64,000 nucleotides of DNA from Saccharomonospora piscinae (GCF_005862235.1 NZ_VCEK01000001.1:124001-188000); one strand, 5' to 3'; counted from the first letter of the stretch, positions 25,478 through 35,514 are shown. Numbers and translations: made by a program. The notes: generated from the letters alone by a model not told the origin.

Positions 25478-27091
25478 ATGACCGTGCGCGACCGCGGGGT
25501 TGCGGTGATCGGGAACGGGCCGGTGGGACAGACCACCGCGCTGCTACTGGCGCGGCGCGGCGTGCCCGTGGTGTTGCTCGACGGGCGAGCCGAACGCGAC
25601 CCGACCGGGTCGAAGGCCATCTGCCAGCAGCGTGACGTCCTCGACGTGTGGGAGGCGGTGGGCGCCGGGCACCGCATCGCCGACGAGGGCGTCACCTGGA
25701 CGACGGCACGCACCTTTCACCGCGATCGCGAGCTGTTCTCCCTGACGCTGGAGGACGCGGGCTCACCCGCTTTCCCTCCGTTCGTCAACATCTCGCAGGC
25801 GCGGGTCGAGGAGGTACTGGACGAGCGGATCGCGGCCGAGCCCCTCATCACCGTGCGCTGGGGTCACCGAGTGGTCGACGTCGATCAGAGCGACGACGCG
25901 GTAGTGCTCACCACCGCGACCGGCGCCCGGGTGGTCGCCGACTACGCCGTGGCCTGCACGGGCGCGCGCTGCGACGCCCTTCGGCAGGTGCTCGGAGTGC
26001 GCTTCGACGGGCACTCGTTCGACGACCGCTTCCTCATCTGCGACATCTGGGCCGACCTGCCGGACTGGGCGACGGAACGCCGCTTCTACTTCGATCCGGA
26101 GTGGAATCCGGGACGGCAGGTGCTGATCCATCCCTGCCCCGGCTCCACGTTCCGCATCGACTGGCAGGTCCCGGCCGACTACGACCTGGCCGAGGAGGAG
26201 CGCAGCGGTGTGCTGGACGCGCGGGTGCGCGCGATCGTCGGCCCCGGCACCGACTACGAGATCCGGTGGAAGTCGGTGTACCGGTTCCACGCGCGCGTGG
26301 CCGACCGGTTCCGCGTGGGCCGGGTGCTGCTGGCCGGTGACGCGGCACACCTCATGTCGCCGTTCGGGGCGCGAGGGCTGAACTCCGGGGTCGCCGACGC
26401 CGAGAACGCGGCGTGGAAGCTGGCCTACGTACTGCGTGGCTGGGCGCCGCCGTCGCTGCTCGACACCTATCACGACGAGCGGCACGCCGCCGCCGTGGAG
26501 AACCTCGACGTCACCACCGCCACGATGAACTTCCTGGTGCCCCACGACGACCGGGGTCACGCGACCCGGCTGGCGGTACTGGAGGGCGCGGCCACCGATC
26601 CGGCGCTGCGCGCCAGAGTCGATTCGGGCAGGTTCGCCGAGCCGTTCTGGTATGTCACCTCGCCGCTGACGACACCCGACGACTCTCGCCCGTTCGCGGG
26701 GCGGCCGCCGAAGGGCCGGGTGCCCGCTCCCGCGCCGGGTGTCCTCGTCCCGGATGTGCCGGTGACGGCGCCCGGCGCCACCCGGTTACGGCAGCTGGCG
26801 CGGGAGGGCTGTTGTGTGCTGGCCGGTCCCGGCGTGGACGCGCACGGGGCGCTGCCGCGTGTTCCGGCCGGTCCGGTCCGGGCGGTGTCGTTGCCGGAGA
26901 TCGACCCGGAGGGCCGGGTGGCCGCCGCACTCGGTGTTCGTCCGGGCGAACTGTGGGTGCTCAGGCCGGACGCCTACGTGGCCGGGATCGTGACCGACCC
27001 CGCCGAGTTGCCCACGGTGTTGCGCCGCGCCGTGGGCGATGCCGCACCGCGACGCGACCAGATAATGGGACGGCCGAGCACGACTGGCTAG
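25478..27091 (+). CDS. FAD-dependent aromatic monooxygenase, MhpA-like
   Basis: 537 residues, typical of MhpA/PheA-type flavoprotein hydroxylases. N-terminal GxGxxG in VAVIGNGPVGQTTALLLARR. The second FAD motif is VLLAGDAAHLMSPFGARGLN followed by SGVADAENAAWKL. The C-terminal third is the thioredoxin-like domain of this group. Such enzymes hydroxylate phenolic acids, for example 3-(3-hydroxyphenyl)propionate, using NAD(P)H and O2. With the divergent MHS carrier this looks like a small aromatic uptake/oxidation locus; no ring-cleavage gene is nearby. Confidence 0.9.
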   Translation: MTVRDRGVAVIGNGPVGQTTALLLARRGVPVVLLDGRAERDPTGSKAICQQRDVLDVWEAVGAGHRIADEGVTWTTARTFHRDRELFSLTLEDAGSPAFPPFVNISQARVEEVLDERIAAEPLITVRWGHRVVDVDQSDDAVVLTTATGARVVADYAVACTGARCDALRQVLGVRFDGHSFDDRFLICDIWADLPDWATERRFYFDPEWNPGRQVLIHPCPGSTFRIDWQVPADYDLAEEERSGVLDARVRAIVGPGTDYEIRWKSVYRFHARVADRFRVGRVLLAGDAAHLMSPFGARGLNSGVADAENAAWKLAYVLRGWAPPSLLDTYHDERHAAAVENLDVTTATMNFLVPHDDRGHATRLAVLEGAATDPALRARVDSGRFAEPFWYVTSPLTTPDDSRPFAGRPPKGRVPAPAPGVLVPDVPVTAPGATRLRQLAREGCCVLAGPGVDAHGALPRVPAGPVRAVSLPEIDPEGRVAAALGVRPGELWVLRPDAYVAGIVTDPAELPTVLRRAVGDAAPRRDQIMGRPSTTG

Positions 27092-27137
27092 CCTCGCCGG
27101 AGAACTACCGTGAGTCGCTGTCGTGCTGGAGCCCGCC

Positions 27138-28406
27138 GTGTCCGTTTCCGCCGCACCGTCGTCCTCGCCGTCCGGCCCGCGTTCGCCGGTGGCGCGGGAG
27201 GCGCCGCCCGCGCCGCCGCAGGGCCGGGTGCGGGTGCTGCCGCTCACCGTCGCGGGACTGCTCTCGCTCGCGTTGAGTGCCTACGTCTGGATGGCGCACG
27301 GCGCGCAGTTCGGCGCGCTGCTGCTGATCGGTCTCGGACTGGGGATCGCGCTGTTCCACGCGCGCTTCGGGTTCACCTCGGCGTGGCGGCAGTTGCTCGC
27401 CGTGGGCAACGGGGAGGGACTGCGCGCGCACGCCGTGTTGCTGGGCACGGCGTCGACGCTCATCGCGCTGGTGGTGGCCAGTGGCGCCGGGCTGTTCGGC
27501 TCGTCGCCCTCGCCGTCCGCGGGCGCGATCGGGCTGCCGCTGTTCGCCGGTGCCGCCCTGTTCGCGGTGGGAATGCAGCTCGGGGGCGCGTGCGCGTCGG
27601 GAACGCTGTTCGCGGTCGGGTCGGGCCAGTCGGCGATCCTGCTCACGCTCGGTGGGTTCATCGCGGGCTCGGTGTTCTACACCTGGGCCTTCCCGGCGTT
27701 CGACGGCTGGCCCGAGGTGCCCGGCGTCCTGCTGTCGGATCACCTCGGCTGGTTCGGAACCTGGGCGCTCACCATCGCCGTACTGGCCGGTGTCGTCGCG
27801 ATCAGCCGGGTGGTGCAGTCGCGGCGTAACCCGCCCCCGCCCGGCGCTGTCCCGTCGGCGCGCGGTCCCGTGCGGGTGCTGCGCGGCTCGTGGCCGAAGC
27901 TCGTGGGCGCGGTCGTGCTCGGCGTGCTGGCCGCCGCCGTGATGCTCGTCTCCGGCGGCATCTGGGGCGTCACGACGGCGTTCGCGCTGTGGGGAGCGAA
28001 GGTGCTGCAGCTGGTCGGGCTGCACCCGGAGGCGTGGGAGTTCTGGCAGTCCGAGCGCTACGCGGACATGCTGGCCGGTTCGATCTGGACCGAGAAGACG
28101 GGCCTGACCAACATCGGCATCATTCTCGGCGCGGCCGTGGCCGCCGCGGCGGCGGGGGCGTGGAAACTGCACACCGGCATCCCGTGGCGCACCGCCGTGG
28201 CCGGAGTGCTGGGCGGCGTCCTCATGGGAATCGGTGCCCGGCTGGCGGGCGGCTGCAACATCGGCGCCTACCTCGGCGGGATCTCCACCGGCAGCCTGCA
28301 GGGCTGGTTGTGGGCGGTGTTCGCGCTGGGCGGTACCTGGGTGGGCCTCAAGCTACGGCCCCTGTTCGGGCTGACCGTGCCGAAGACCTCCGACAGCGTG
28401 TGCTGA
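27138..28406 (+). CDS. YeeE/YedE (TsuA-like) sulfur-compound transporter
   Basis: 422 residues from GTG 27138 (GGAG 6-7 nt upstream); GTG 27123 is an alternative. About ten membrane segments in two pseudo-repeats. The diagnostic cysteine motifs are QLGGACASGTLFAVGSG in the first half and RLAGGCNIGAYLGGIS in the second. Family members import thiosulfate or related sulfur species through a cysteine relay. A basic Pro-rich loop (RRNPPPPGAVPS) divides the halves. No partner sulfurtransferase (TusA/YeeD) gene is adjacent. Confidence 0.9.
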   Translation: MSVSAAPSSSPSGPRSPVAREAPPAPPQGRVRVLPLTVAGLLSLALSAYVWMAHGAQFGALLLIGLGLGIALFHARFGFTSAWRQLLAVGNGEGLRAHAVLLGTASTLIALVVASGAGLFGSSPSPSAGAIGLPLFAGAALFAVGMQLGGACASGTLFAVGSGQSAILLTLGGFIAGSVFYTWAFPAFDGWPEVPGVLLSDHLGWFGTWALTIAVLAGVVAISRVVQSRRNPPPPGAVPSARGPVRVLRGSWPKLVGAVVLGVLAAAVMLVSGGIWGVTTAFALWGAKVLQLVGLHPEAWEFWQSERYADMLAGSIWTEKTGLTNIGIILGAAVAAAAAGAWKLHTGIPWRTAVAGVLGGVLMGIGARLAGGCNIGAYLGGISTGSLQGWLWAVFALGGTWVGLKLRPLFGLTVPKTSDSVC

Positions 28407-28552
28407 CAGCGGGAACGAGAAGCGCGGCGACGACGACACTGGTCGCGACCACGGGAAGCCGATCATGATCAAGAACGTGGGTGACACGGCTGCCACCGTC
28501 GGTATGCTGGCGATCACAACCCGTACCCCTGTTCCGAGGAGGAACCCCACGC

Positions 28553-29560
28553 ATGTTCAAGCGGTTGCTGAGCGCGTTCGGTGCCGGAGGCGCGTCAGTC
28601 GACACGGTGCTGGACAGCCCCCACGCCCTGCCCGGTCAGGTGCTCACGGGTCAGGTACACATCGAGGGCGGTGGTGCCGACGCGGTGATCGACGAGGTCA
28701 CCCTGTCGCTGCTGACCCGGGTCGAGGTCGAGTACGGCTCCGGAGAACACGGTGCGTCCGGCGAGCTCGCCAGGGTGGTCGCGGCCCGGAACCTGCGGGT
28801 GCCCTCGCGGGAGTCCGTCGTGGTCCCGTTCCAGCTCCAGCTGCCGTGGGAGTCGCCGATCACCGCACTGGAGGGATCGCCGCTTCCCGGCGCGGGCGTC
28901 GGCCTGCGCACGGAACTCGTGGTGGCGGACGCGCCCGACGAGGGCGACCTCGATCCGGTGCTCATCAACCCCCTGCCCTCGCAGGTGGCGATGCTGCGGG
29001 CGTTCGGGGACCTCGGCCTGGGGTTGCAGCAGGCGGAGAACACGGGTGGGCGGCTGCCCGGGATGCCGCAGGGGCTGCCGTTCTTCCAGGAGCTGGAACT
29101 CGTGCCGCAGTCCGGGGACGGGTTCCCGCAGGTGCAGCTCACGTTCGTCACCACGCCGCAGGAACTGCACGTGGCGCTGGAGGCGAACAAACGCGGCGGC
29201 CTGTTCCGCCAGGACGGTGACCACTTCGGGCGGTTCCACGCGCCGCACGGAGAGGCCGAGCAGCGGGACTGGACGCCCGAGATCGGGCAGTGGCTGCACC
29301 AGGTCGGAGCCAACGGCATGGGCGCCGCACCGGGCTATCCCGGCGAGTACGGTCACCCCGGCGGGGAACCCGAGCGCAGTGGTCCCGGCGTCGGCGGTGT
29401 GATCGCGGGCGCGGCGGCCGGTGTGGTCGGCGGCATGGTGCTCGGCGAGGTCGTCGACGGCGTGTTCGACGGCGACGACGTGCCTGCCGTCCAGACCCCG
29501 GACATCGACGCCGCCGAGTTCGACGCTGACGACTTCGAGGAACCCGACTTCGAGGAGTGA
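28553..29560 (+). CDS. Spo0M-like sporulation control protein
   Basis: 335 residues; GAGGAGG before ATG 28553. The arrestin-like Spo0M domain covers about 1-240 (MFKRLLSAFGAGGASVDTVL, then PGQVLTGQVHIEGG). The remainder is low-complexity: a glycine/proline segment, a Gly/Ala/Val hydrophobic run (GVIAGAAAGVVGGMVLGEVV) that may insert into a membrane, and a strongly acidic tail. In Bacillus Spo0M affects entry into sporulation; in actinomycetes its role is not settled. Confidence 0.9.
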   Translation: MFKRLLSAFGAGGASVDTVLDSPHALPGQVLTGQVHIEGGGADAVIDEVTLSLLTRVEVEYGSGEHGASGELARVVAARNLRVPSRESVVVPFQLQLPWESPITALEGSPLPGAGVGLRTELVVADAPDEGDLDPVLINPLPSQVAMLRAFGDLGLGLQQAENTGGRLPGMPQGLPFFQELELVPQSGDGFPQVQLTFVTTPQELHVALEANKRGGLFRQDGDHFGRFHAPHGEAEQRDWTPEIGQWLHQVGANGMGAAPGYPGEYGHPGGEPERSGPGVGGVIAGAAAGVVGGMVLGEVVDGVFDGDDVPAVQTPDIDAAEFDADDFEEPDFEE

Positions 29561-29597
29561 GCCGAGCCGACAGCGGCCCGCGGACCGAGGAGGATGC

Positions 29598-30178
29598 GTG
29601 AGCGACGGTTTCGGCGACTACGACACTCTCAGCTTCGACTGCTACGGCACGCTCATCGACTGGGAGACGGGAATCGCCGCCGTCCTCGGACCGTGGGCCC
29701 GGCGCTTCGATCCCGGACTGGACGACGCAGCGCTGCTCACCGCCTACGCGGCGCAGGAGGCCGTGGTCGCCGGGGCAGCCCGCGCTGCGCTACCCGGATG
29801 TGCTCGCGGCGGCGCTTCCGGCTCGTCGTACTGTCCAATGTTGACAGAGCGAGCTTCGAGGGCAGCCGTCGCCGGCTCGGCGTGGAGTTCGCCCACGTCA
29901 TCACTGCCGAGAACGTCGGCAGCTACAAGCCGGCACCGGCGAACTTCGCGGCTCTCACGGAGTACGCGCGGCGCGACGGGCTGAGGTTGCTGCACGTGGC
30001 ACAGAGCCTGTTCCACGACCACCTGCCCGCCCGACGCGCGGGACTACCCGGGGTATGGATCAACCGGCGGCACGACCGGCCGGGTTGGGGTGCCACCCCC
30101 GATCCCGGCCGTCCCGTCACCCCGGACTGGGAGTATCCGTCCCTCGCCGCGTTCGCCGAGGCCGCGGTGGGGCGGTAG
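29598..30178 (+). pseudogene. Broken HAD hydrolase (haloacid dehalogenase type II)
   Basis: The N-terminal part (GTG 29598, motif I DTLSFDCYGTLIDW) runs to about 29775. One extra G in the run at 29772-29775 shifts the frame; the next segment reads QPALRYPDVLAAA. At about 29808-29815 the sequence jumps to a third frame starting RFRLVVLSNVD (motif II) and ending with KPAPANF and LLHVAQSLFHDHLPARR (motifs III/IV). About 35-45 cap-domain residues normally present between these parts are missing. So the gene has an insertion plus an internal deletion and cannot make a working enzyme. Confidence 0.85.
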
Positions 30179-30217
30179 CGCTCCCGACTGTCGGGGGTCG
30201 GCGGCAGAATCGCGGGC

Positions 30218-30664
30218 ATGGGTGTGTCAGGCAAGACGCTGCACGACATGGTGACCGGGCTGGCCGACGTGACGTGTGACGCGGTCCGCGACTACACGGC
30301 CTTCGGCGTACGGGGAACGCGGTTCGGCTACCACTGGCCGAGGACGGAGACGGTGGGACTGAAGCAGACGCTCTCGGAGCAGGCCGCCCTCGTCGCGGAA
30401 CGGCCGGACGTCTTCGAGGTGCAGTTCACCGCGGGCGGCTTCGGCTGGGTCGTCGTGCGGCTGACGGACATCGACGAGGGCGAGCTGGCGGAACTCGTGT
30501 ACGAGGCGTGGCGCCTGTCCGCCCCGCCGGACCTGGTGCAGCGGCATCCGTTCGTTCCGGTCGGCAGTGTGGGTGATTCACCGCTGCGCAAAGACGAAGG
30601 TCGTCACGCAGAGATGAGAAGCTACGTGCCGTCCGAATTGCCGGACAGAGCCCGTCCGTCATAG
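30218..30664 (+). CDS. MmcQ/YjbR family protein
   Basis: 148 residues. The MmcQ/YjbR fold is suggested by GTRFGYHWPRTETVGLKQ, VQFTAGGFGWVVVRLTDID, and EGELAELVYEAWRLSAP. Function in this family is uncertain; some members are called DNA-binding. The final about 30 residues are hydrophilic and probably disordered. It is convergent with the putative immunity gene, 8 bp away. Confidence 0.72.
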   Translation: MGVSGKTLHDMVTGLADVTCDAVRDYTAFGVRGTRFGYHWPRTETVGLKQTLSEQAALVAERPDVFEVQFTAGGFGWVVVRLTDIDEGELAELVYEAWRLSAPPDLVQRHPFVPVGSVGDSPLRKDEGRHAEMRSYVPSELPDRARPS

Positions 30665-30672
30665 CTTGTGGA

Positions 30673-31062
30673 TCACCACGACTCATCGCCCGTCAGAACG
30701 ATGACTACCTCATCAGGCTCATCGGTTCCGTCTCCGTAGACGTTGACCCGATTCTCTACATTCGGAACGGGAATCAGCAATCGCACCGATTCATTTGGAT
30801 CCGAAATTTCGAGGGACGCCTTGGGGAGAGTCAGATTCCCTGAGTAAACAAGCACCTTTCCACTCGGCTCGTAAGGCCCCTGCACACATTGGACTGACAC
30901 CGGACCACTGTTGGCTTGCTGCACCGCGATGAACAGGGAGTCCGGACCACCGTGCACTATGTCAGCAGCAGCGTCCCAGCCTGCGTGGTCGTCGACACTC
31001 CCGGGCGCGGCGGCAACAACCAGACCATGCGCGAATCTTATCGTGCACGAGGCGAAAAGCAT
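30673..31062 (-). CDS. Putative immunity protein of the adjacent toxin
   Basis: 129 residues from ATG 31062, with GGTGGAG 6 nt upstream, starting 12 bp after the toxin stop. Mostly beta-strand-like with an acidic C-terminus (DGTDEPDEVVIVLTGDE) and no membrane segment or signal. The codon use is less GC-rich than in neighbouring genes, as in the toxin. I recognise no domain. The immunity role is inferred from the small size, acidity and position directly after a HINT-toxin gene, the standard order in polymorphic toxin systems. Confidence 0.6.
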   Translation of the reverse strand: MLFASCTIRFAHGLVVAAAPGSVDDHAGWDAAADIVHGGPDSLFIAVQQANSGPVSVQCVQGPYEPSGKVLVYSGNLTLPKASLEISDPNESVRLLIPVPNVENRVNVYGDGTDEPDEVVIVLTGDESW

Positions 31063-31074
31063 CGTTTACTCCAC

Positions 31075-31839
31075 CTACTGTCTCGCTCTCAGGGCCGGGA
31101 AGCCATAGTACTCCTTGATGAGCGTTCGCACGATTCCACCCTGCTGTTTGGAGCATTTCCTGCAGTGCGGATAGAGAGTCCACGGACCATTCGGGGAGAG
31201 CTTGTTCGGCGGGTTGTGGTCGCCAGTCCAGTGCCCATCTTTGTAGCCAGACTTTTCGGCACCGCAAGCAGCGCAACCGTTCCGATCCCCGAATTCATTG
31301 ATCATCCTCTGCTGGTGGGCGAGAACAGTGTCTCCACGCTCAGCAGTAGCCCCCTCCGCCTTCTGCCCCGTCAAGTTGGGCCCGAGAGTCAAGTTGCAGA
31401 TATCGCCTTCGTTTACGTTATGAACGAGGACCGGCGTCGCCCCCGCTGCCACATAATACGTGTGGGTGCCGTTGATGGTGAGGTTGTGGACGCGTCGGAT
31501 CTCGGTCCGTCGCTCGACTCTAACGATCTGGGCGGCGTCCCCGGTTGCGGTGACAAGGTTGTCACCTCGTGTGAGGTCCTCGGCGTGGGTCCAGCGGCCT
31601 TGGTTCTCGACCCAGATGGGGTGTTCGCTTGTGGCCACTACGGTGGTGGTGCCGCTGTTCGACCCCGTTATGGCGACCGTGATCTCGACCAGGTCCTTGA
31701 CGTCGGAGCTGGTGATCGTCGCCAGGACCGTGCGGGGTCCTTCCTCACCCGTTTCCGGATCGGTGGCCCATATCCGGTCACTACCGACCCGGACGTCCTC
31801 GATCGACTCGGTGCTGCCATCAGCAAGCAACACACCACT
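31075..31839 (-). pseudogene. 5'-truncated polymorphic toxin: HINT domain plus C-terminal Cys/His nuclease-like domain
   Basis: 255 codons remain in frame up to the IS boundary at 31839/31840. Residues from LLADGSTESIEDVRVGSD to TYYVAAGATPVLVHN are a pretoxin HINT domain, but the N-terminal Cys nucleophile region is lost. The last about 95 residues carry CAACG, TGDHNPP and YPHCRKCSKQQGG: two CxxC pairs around a DH, suggesting a treble-clef/HNH-like nuclease toxin. The frame continues into the IS to 32022 but that part is IS sequence. Without secretion domains the product could not be exported. Confidence 0.8.
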
Positions 31840-32738
31840 GAGCCTTTTCCAACCTGGTGTGGGTGTGGAGGGCGGGGTGGTGTCGAGGTAGGTGAAGCTC
31901 CTGGTAGACGGGTGATTGCCTAGATCAACTCGCCCGGCCAGGAGCTTCAGGTGCTTGTTTACCCGTCGTGGATGTCTGTGTCCAACCGCGCCTTGCAGGT
32001 GCTGGCTGATGCGTTGCGCCATCGACGGAGGGCGGTGGGCAGTCGGTGGCGACGGCTTTCGGCCGGTGAGCAGGCGTTACTGGTGCTGGCGCACCTGAAG
32101 AAGGGCGAGACCTACACCGCGTTGGCCGGTGGGTTCGGCGTCGGCACGGCCACGGCGTTCCGCTACGTCCGGGAAGGCATCGATGTCCTCGCTGCTGCTG
32201 CCCCGACGCTGGAGCATGCGCTCGGCGTGGCCCGCCGGAAGGCCTTCGTGGTCCTCGATGGCACTCTGATCTCGATCGACCGCGTCGGATGGCCTCGGGC
32301 CATGACCGGGCCTTTTACTCCGGCAAACACAAACGGCACGGGGTGAATGTGCAGGTCTTGGCAGACCCGGCCGGCAGGTTGGTGTGGGCCTCGCCCGCGC
32401 TGCCCGCGACCACGGCCTGATCGACGGACTCAACACCACCACGGTCCGCGTGTTGGCTGATACCGCCTACCAGGGCGGTGGCGCCGCAGTTCGAGTCCCG
32501 CAACCTCGACGCCGCCTCGACCCCGACACCGGCGGCTACCGACGCCTGTCACACACGCAAAAGCAGGTCAACGCCGCACCCGCCCGCCTGCGCGGTCCCG
32601 GAGAACGGGGCAGGCGCCCAACTCAAATCCTGGCACATCCTCCGCAAAATCCGCAGCTGCCCCACCCAGGCAACACGACTGATCAAAACCGTGACCGTGC
32701 TCATCCAGACCAACTGGAATCCAAGTTGGAAAAGGCTC
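31840..32738 (+). mobile_element. IS5-family-like insertion sequence, 899 bp, inactive
   Basis: Terminal inverted repeats of 18 bp with one mismatch: GAGCCTTTTCCAACCTGG at 31840-31857 and its complement CCAAGTTGGAAAAGGCTC at 32721-32738. ACT directly flanks both ends (31837-31839 and 32739-32741), a 3-bp target duplication. The length and transposase type fit the small IS5 groups (IS427/IS1031). It interrupts the toxin gene. Confidence 0.88.
31951..32720 (+). pseudogene. Frameshifted DDE transposase of the IS element
   Basis: The N-terminal part from GTG 31951 has the helix-turn-helix of IS5-type transposases (GGFGVGTATAFRYVREGIDV) and the first DDE region (AFVVLDGTLISIDRV). After that the coding sense moves between frames: SGKHKRHGVNVQVLADPAGR in one, VRVLADTAYQGGGAAVRVPQ in a second, QLKSWHILRKIRSCPTQATR in a third. 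At least three frame changes make the gene dead. Confidence 0.85.
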
Positions 32739-32796
32739 ACTGTGGTGCGCTGAGTCCGGGACCACGGCGGTTACCAGGCCGTGCGCCGCTCAGAGT

Positions 32797-33495
32797 TCAG
32801 TGCGGCGGTTGGGCAGGAGGCGGTGATGCCGGTGGCTGCCCGGACTGCGAACCGTGCTGGGGCCCGGGTTGGGGCCCCGGCTGTGAACCGGGAGCTTGGC
32901 CGCCGCCCGGGGCGGGAAAGCCGTAGCGCGGGGTGATCGGTTCGCGGTCCGCGGTGCTCGCCCCCGGTGGGGGAGCCAGCCACACGGCCGCGAGGGCGAG
33001 CACGGTCGCGCCCACCAGCAGCCACAGGCCTGCCCCGAGCCCGGTCTCCAGCCCGACCTCGGGGACCGCTCCGGTGTCGCCGGTGGCGCGGAACGTCTCG
33101 AGCCAGCTCAGCGACTGCATCACCACCGCGACCGTGATTCCGGCGAGGAAGGCCGCCGACATGCCACACGCCAGCCGCCCCATCGGCGTGGGACGTCGGC
33201 GCAACGCGGGGACCGCCACCAGCACAGCGGCGACCAACAGCAGCGCCGCCGCCACGGACAGCGGGATACCGTTGTTGGCGACGCCGCCCTCCTGGACGGG
33301 AGCGTTGGTGTCGAAGCCCCACGCGGTGATGGCCAGATCGAACTGGACACTGCCCAGCGCGCTCAGCTCCCCGCGAAACAGCGGGAGGAACGTGCCGAGC
33401 ACGGTGAGCGCCGCGGCGACCACGCACGCTCCGGCCGCGAGGACGGGGCGAAGGCGCGCACCGCGCTGGCCGCCCGAGGAAACAGGGGTACTCAT
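32797..33495 (-). CDS. Four-helix membrane protein with Pro/Gly/Gln-rich tail
   Basis: 232 residues from ATG 33495. Four membrane segments (VLAAGACVVAAALTVLGTFL; SVAAALLLVAAVLVAVP; CGMSAAFLAGITVAVVM; LWLLVGATVLALAAVWL) are followed by a cytosolic low-complexity tail of PG, GS and QP repeats. No family was recognised. Its stop is only 40 bp from the IS target site, so the interrupted toxin gene had almost no 5' part on this side. Confidence 0.75.
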   Translation of the reverse strand: MSTPVSSGGQRGARLRPVLAAGACVVAAALTVLGTFLPLFRGELSALGSVQFDLAITAWGFDTNAPVQEGGVANNGIPLSVAAALLLVAAVLVAVPALRRRPTPMGRLACGMSAAFLAGITVAVVMQSLSWLETFRATGDTGAVPEVGLETGLGAGLWLLVGATVLALAAVWLAPPPGASTADREPITPRYGFPAPGGGQAPGSQPGPQPGPQHGSQSGQPPASPPPAQPPH

Positions 33496-33561
33496 CGACC
33501 CATGATGCCACCGTCCGCGCGGGCGGGGTGCGGTGAAGGCCACCTTGACTGCCCTGACGCC

Positions 33562-33651
33562 GTGTCCGCAGGTTACGTAGCCGTGTCCGCAGTTCCCGTA
33601 GCCGTGTCCGCATCGTGCGGTGCGAACACGGCTACCCAGGCTGCGGACACG
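33562..33651. repeat. Intergenic 21-bp-period repeat element R2
   Basis: Two full reverse units (33577-33591, 33598-33612) and a partial one at 33562-33570, centre TCGTGCGG, one forward unit 33621-33635 (one mismatch) and a partial at 33642-33651. Same 15+6 bp layout as R1. Unlike R1, R3 and R4 it sits between divergent genes, in the upstream region of the SDR gene. Confidence 0.92.
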
Positions 33652-33720
33652 ATGTTTACAGGGTGAATCAATGGTGTTATTTTTCGGCTGCAAAGGTAGT
33701 ACCATTCTTGGAGGTTCTCC

Positions 33721-34470
<750 letters not shown>

Positions 34471-34484
34471 GGAGTCCGATCACG

Positions 34485-35508
34485 ATGAGCACGACCTACC
34501 GGGCGCTGGTCGCCCATGCGGCCGGCGACCTGCGCGTCGAGCGCCGGACACAGCGCACCCCCGAGGCGCACGAAGCCGTGGTGGCCGTCGACTAAGGCGG
34601 CATCTGCGGCTCCGACCTGCACTACTGGTCCTCGGGAGCGGTGGGCGAGTCGGTGCTGCGTGCCCCGATGGTGCTGGGGCACGAGGTCTCCGGGCACGTC
34701 GTCGCCGCCGCGGCCGACGGGTCCGGTCCCGCCGAGGGCACACCGGTCACGGTCCACCCCCGCGACCCCCTGCGAGCAGTGTGATCTCTGCCGGGAGGGC
34801 AGGCAGAACCTCTGTCCCCACACGTCCTACCTCGGCTCGGCCGCCCGGGTACCGCACACCGACGGCGCCTTCGCCGAACGCTACGTGGTCGCCGCGCGGC
34901 GGTTGCTGCCGCTGCCCGGTGGCCTGCCGGTGCGCACGGCCGCGCTGGCCGAGCCCGCCTCCGTGGCGTGGCACGCGGTGTCGCGCGCGGGGGCCGTGGC
35001 GGGCCGCCGCGTCCTCGTCGTGGGAGCCGGGCCCATCGGACTGCTCGTGGTGGCCGTGCTGCGGCGGGCGGGCGCGCGCGAGATCGTGGTGTCCGATCTG
35101 CGAGAGCGTCCGCTGTCGGTGGCGCGCGAACTCGGTGCCACCGCCACTCATCTGGGCGCGCCGCCCGAGGACCTCAAGGCCGAGGTCGCCATCGACTCCT
35201 CCGGTGCCGCCGCCGGGGTGCGTTCGGCCGTGCTCGCGTCGCGCCGGGGCGGACACCTCGTGCTGCTGGGGTTGCCGCCGTCGCCGGAGCAGCCGTTTCC
35301 CACCGGGCTCGTCGCCACGCGGGAGCTGACGGTCGCCGGGTCCTTCCGCTTCCACGCCGAACTCGCCGACGTGGTGGCGGCCCTGGCCGACGGATCGCTG
35401 CACGTCGATCCGGTACTCAGCCACGAGTTCGGCCTGGACGAGGCCGAGCGGGCGTTCGCCGTCGCCCGCGACGCGGCCACGTCCAGCAAGGTGCTGTTGC
35501 GGTTCTGA
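34485..35508 (+). pseudogene. L-idonate 5-dehydrogenase-like zinc alcohol dehydrogenase, disrupted
   Basis: Start ATG 34485 (STTYRALVAHAAGDLRVER). At 34593-34595 a TAA replaces what should be the Tyr codon before [14 protein letters not shown]. At 34756-34761 an extra C shifts the frame, so the structural-zinc part ([15 protein letters not shown]) and the Rossmann part (VLVVGAGPIGLLVVAVL) read in the next frame up to 35508. Two separate lesions argue for a pseudogene, though one base in a C-run can be a sequencing error. It would have paired with the SDR upstream in idonate/ketogluconate use. Confidence 0.85.
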
Positions 35509-35514
35509 CTCGGC

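Noticed and set aside
31840-32022. N-terminus of the toxin gene inside the IS (to 32022)
   Set aside because: This part is IS sequence including its terminal repeat; the reading frame is open by chance.
32490-32520. tRNA T-loop-like string GTTCGAGTCCCGC
   Set aside because: No acceptor stem or anticodon arm around it; it lies in the transposase remnant.
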